Below are positions 5,314-5,452 of a stretch of 5,452 nucleotides of DNA, one piece after another. Origin of the DNA: Methanobacterium sp. UBA8 (lineage in GTDB: Archaea > Methanobacteriota > Methanobacteria > Methanobacteriales > Methanobacteriaceae); the NCBI GenBank assembly GCA_002509665.1, contig DADN01000205.1:15103-20554 (forward strand), written 5' to 3'. The translations under genes and the position numbers were made by a program. Within the stretch, counting starts at the first letter, position 1, and each line of letters begins with the position of its first letter. Under the pieces are notes generated by a model. It had not been told where the DNA came from. It saw only the letters and a program-made list of their open reading frames with translations, and made no database searches.

Positions 5314-5452
5314 ATGACATTTTCATTATTTATACTTATAATTATAGCATTAATTGGACTTTTTTTAATCTGGATATTCTGGTCAAGTATCATAGGTGCT
5401 GGATTTCAGCCTACTTCTAAAAAATTAGTTAAACAGATGCTGGATATGGCAG
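5314..5452 (+). CDS. Membrane-anchored SAM-dependent methyltransferase-like protein, N-terminal fragment
   Basis: The frame is open from ATG at 5314 to the right edge (46 complete codons). GGAG at 5304-5307 lies 6 bases upstream, so the start is secure. Residues 2-28 are a single hydrophobic helix (FSLFILIIIALIGLFLIW...), probably an N-terminal anchor. It is followed by GAGFQPTSKKLVKQMLDMA, which resembles the G-x-x-x-x-PTxxxVVxxMLxLA segment found just before the SAM-binding motif in class I methyltransferases, including archaeal ones with one N-terminal helix. The SAM-binding glycine-rich loop itself is beyond the window, so the activity is an inference. The gene has its own promoter and is probably not part of the sulfur operon, although an inverted repeat with similar half-sites lies before it. 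Confidence 0.7.
   Translation, partial: MTFSLFILIIIALIGLFLIWIFWSSIIGAGFQPTSKKLVKQMLDMA

Overview
The window is AT-rich and reads as archaeal, most probably a methanogen of the Methanobacterium type. Promoters look like archaeal TATA boxes (TTTATATA-like) rather than -35/-10 pairs, the clearest transcript end is a run of T tracts without a hairpin, several genes have GGAG-type ribosome sites, and the gene families are ones I associate with methanogens. The lineage is an inference from style and gene content; no rRNA or methanogenesis marker is present.

Left part (1-1333), minus strand: the first 159 codons of a four-helix membrane protein that runs off the left edge, a 226-base spacer, then a complete 5-formyltetrahydrofolate cyclo-ligase-like gene with what looks like a short-leader or leaderless promoter.

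Centre (1491-3351), minus strand: a tight three-gene operon, read from right to left. It contains a DUF169 protein with four cysteines, a TusA-like/TusA/DsrE three-domain fusion protein, and a 108-residue protein with four predicted membrane helices. Gaps are 12 and 13 bases, each with a good ribosome site, and the operon ends in T tracts at 1444-1480.

Divergent from it (3554-5185, plus strand) is a 543-residue regulator with an N-terminal winged helix, a PAS-like region and two GAF domains. The shared 202-base spacer holds three copies of a 16-bp palindrome, TATACT-N4-AGTATA: two before the operon and one at the regulator's own predicted transcription start. The simplest reading is that the regulator binds these sites, controls itself and switches the sulfur-relay operon in response to a small molecule or redox signal. 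The cysteine content of the TusA/DsrE and DUF169 proteins points to sulfur or persulfide transfer, but the substrate and acceptor cannot be read from the sequence.

The right edge (5314-5452) starts a membrane-anchored protein whose first 46 residues resemble the N-terminus of archaeal SAM-dependent methyltransferases.
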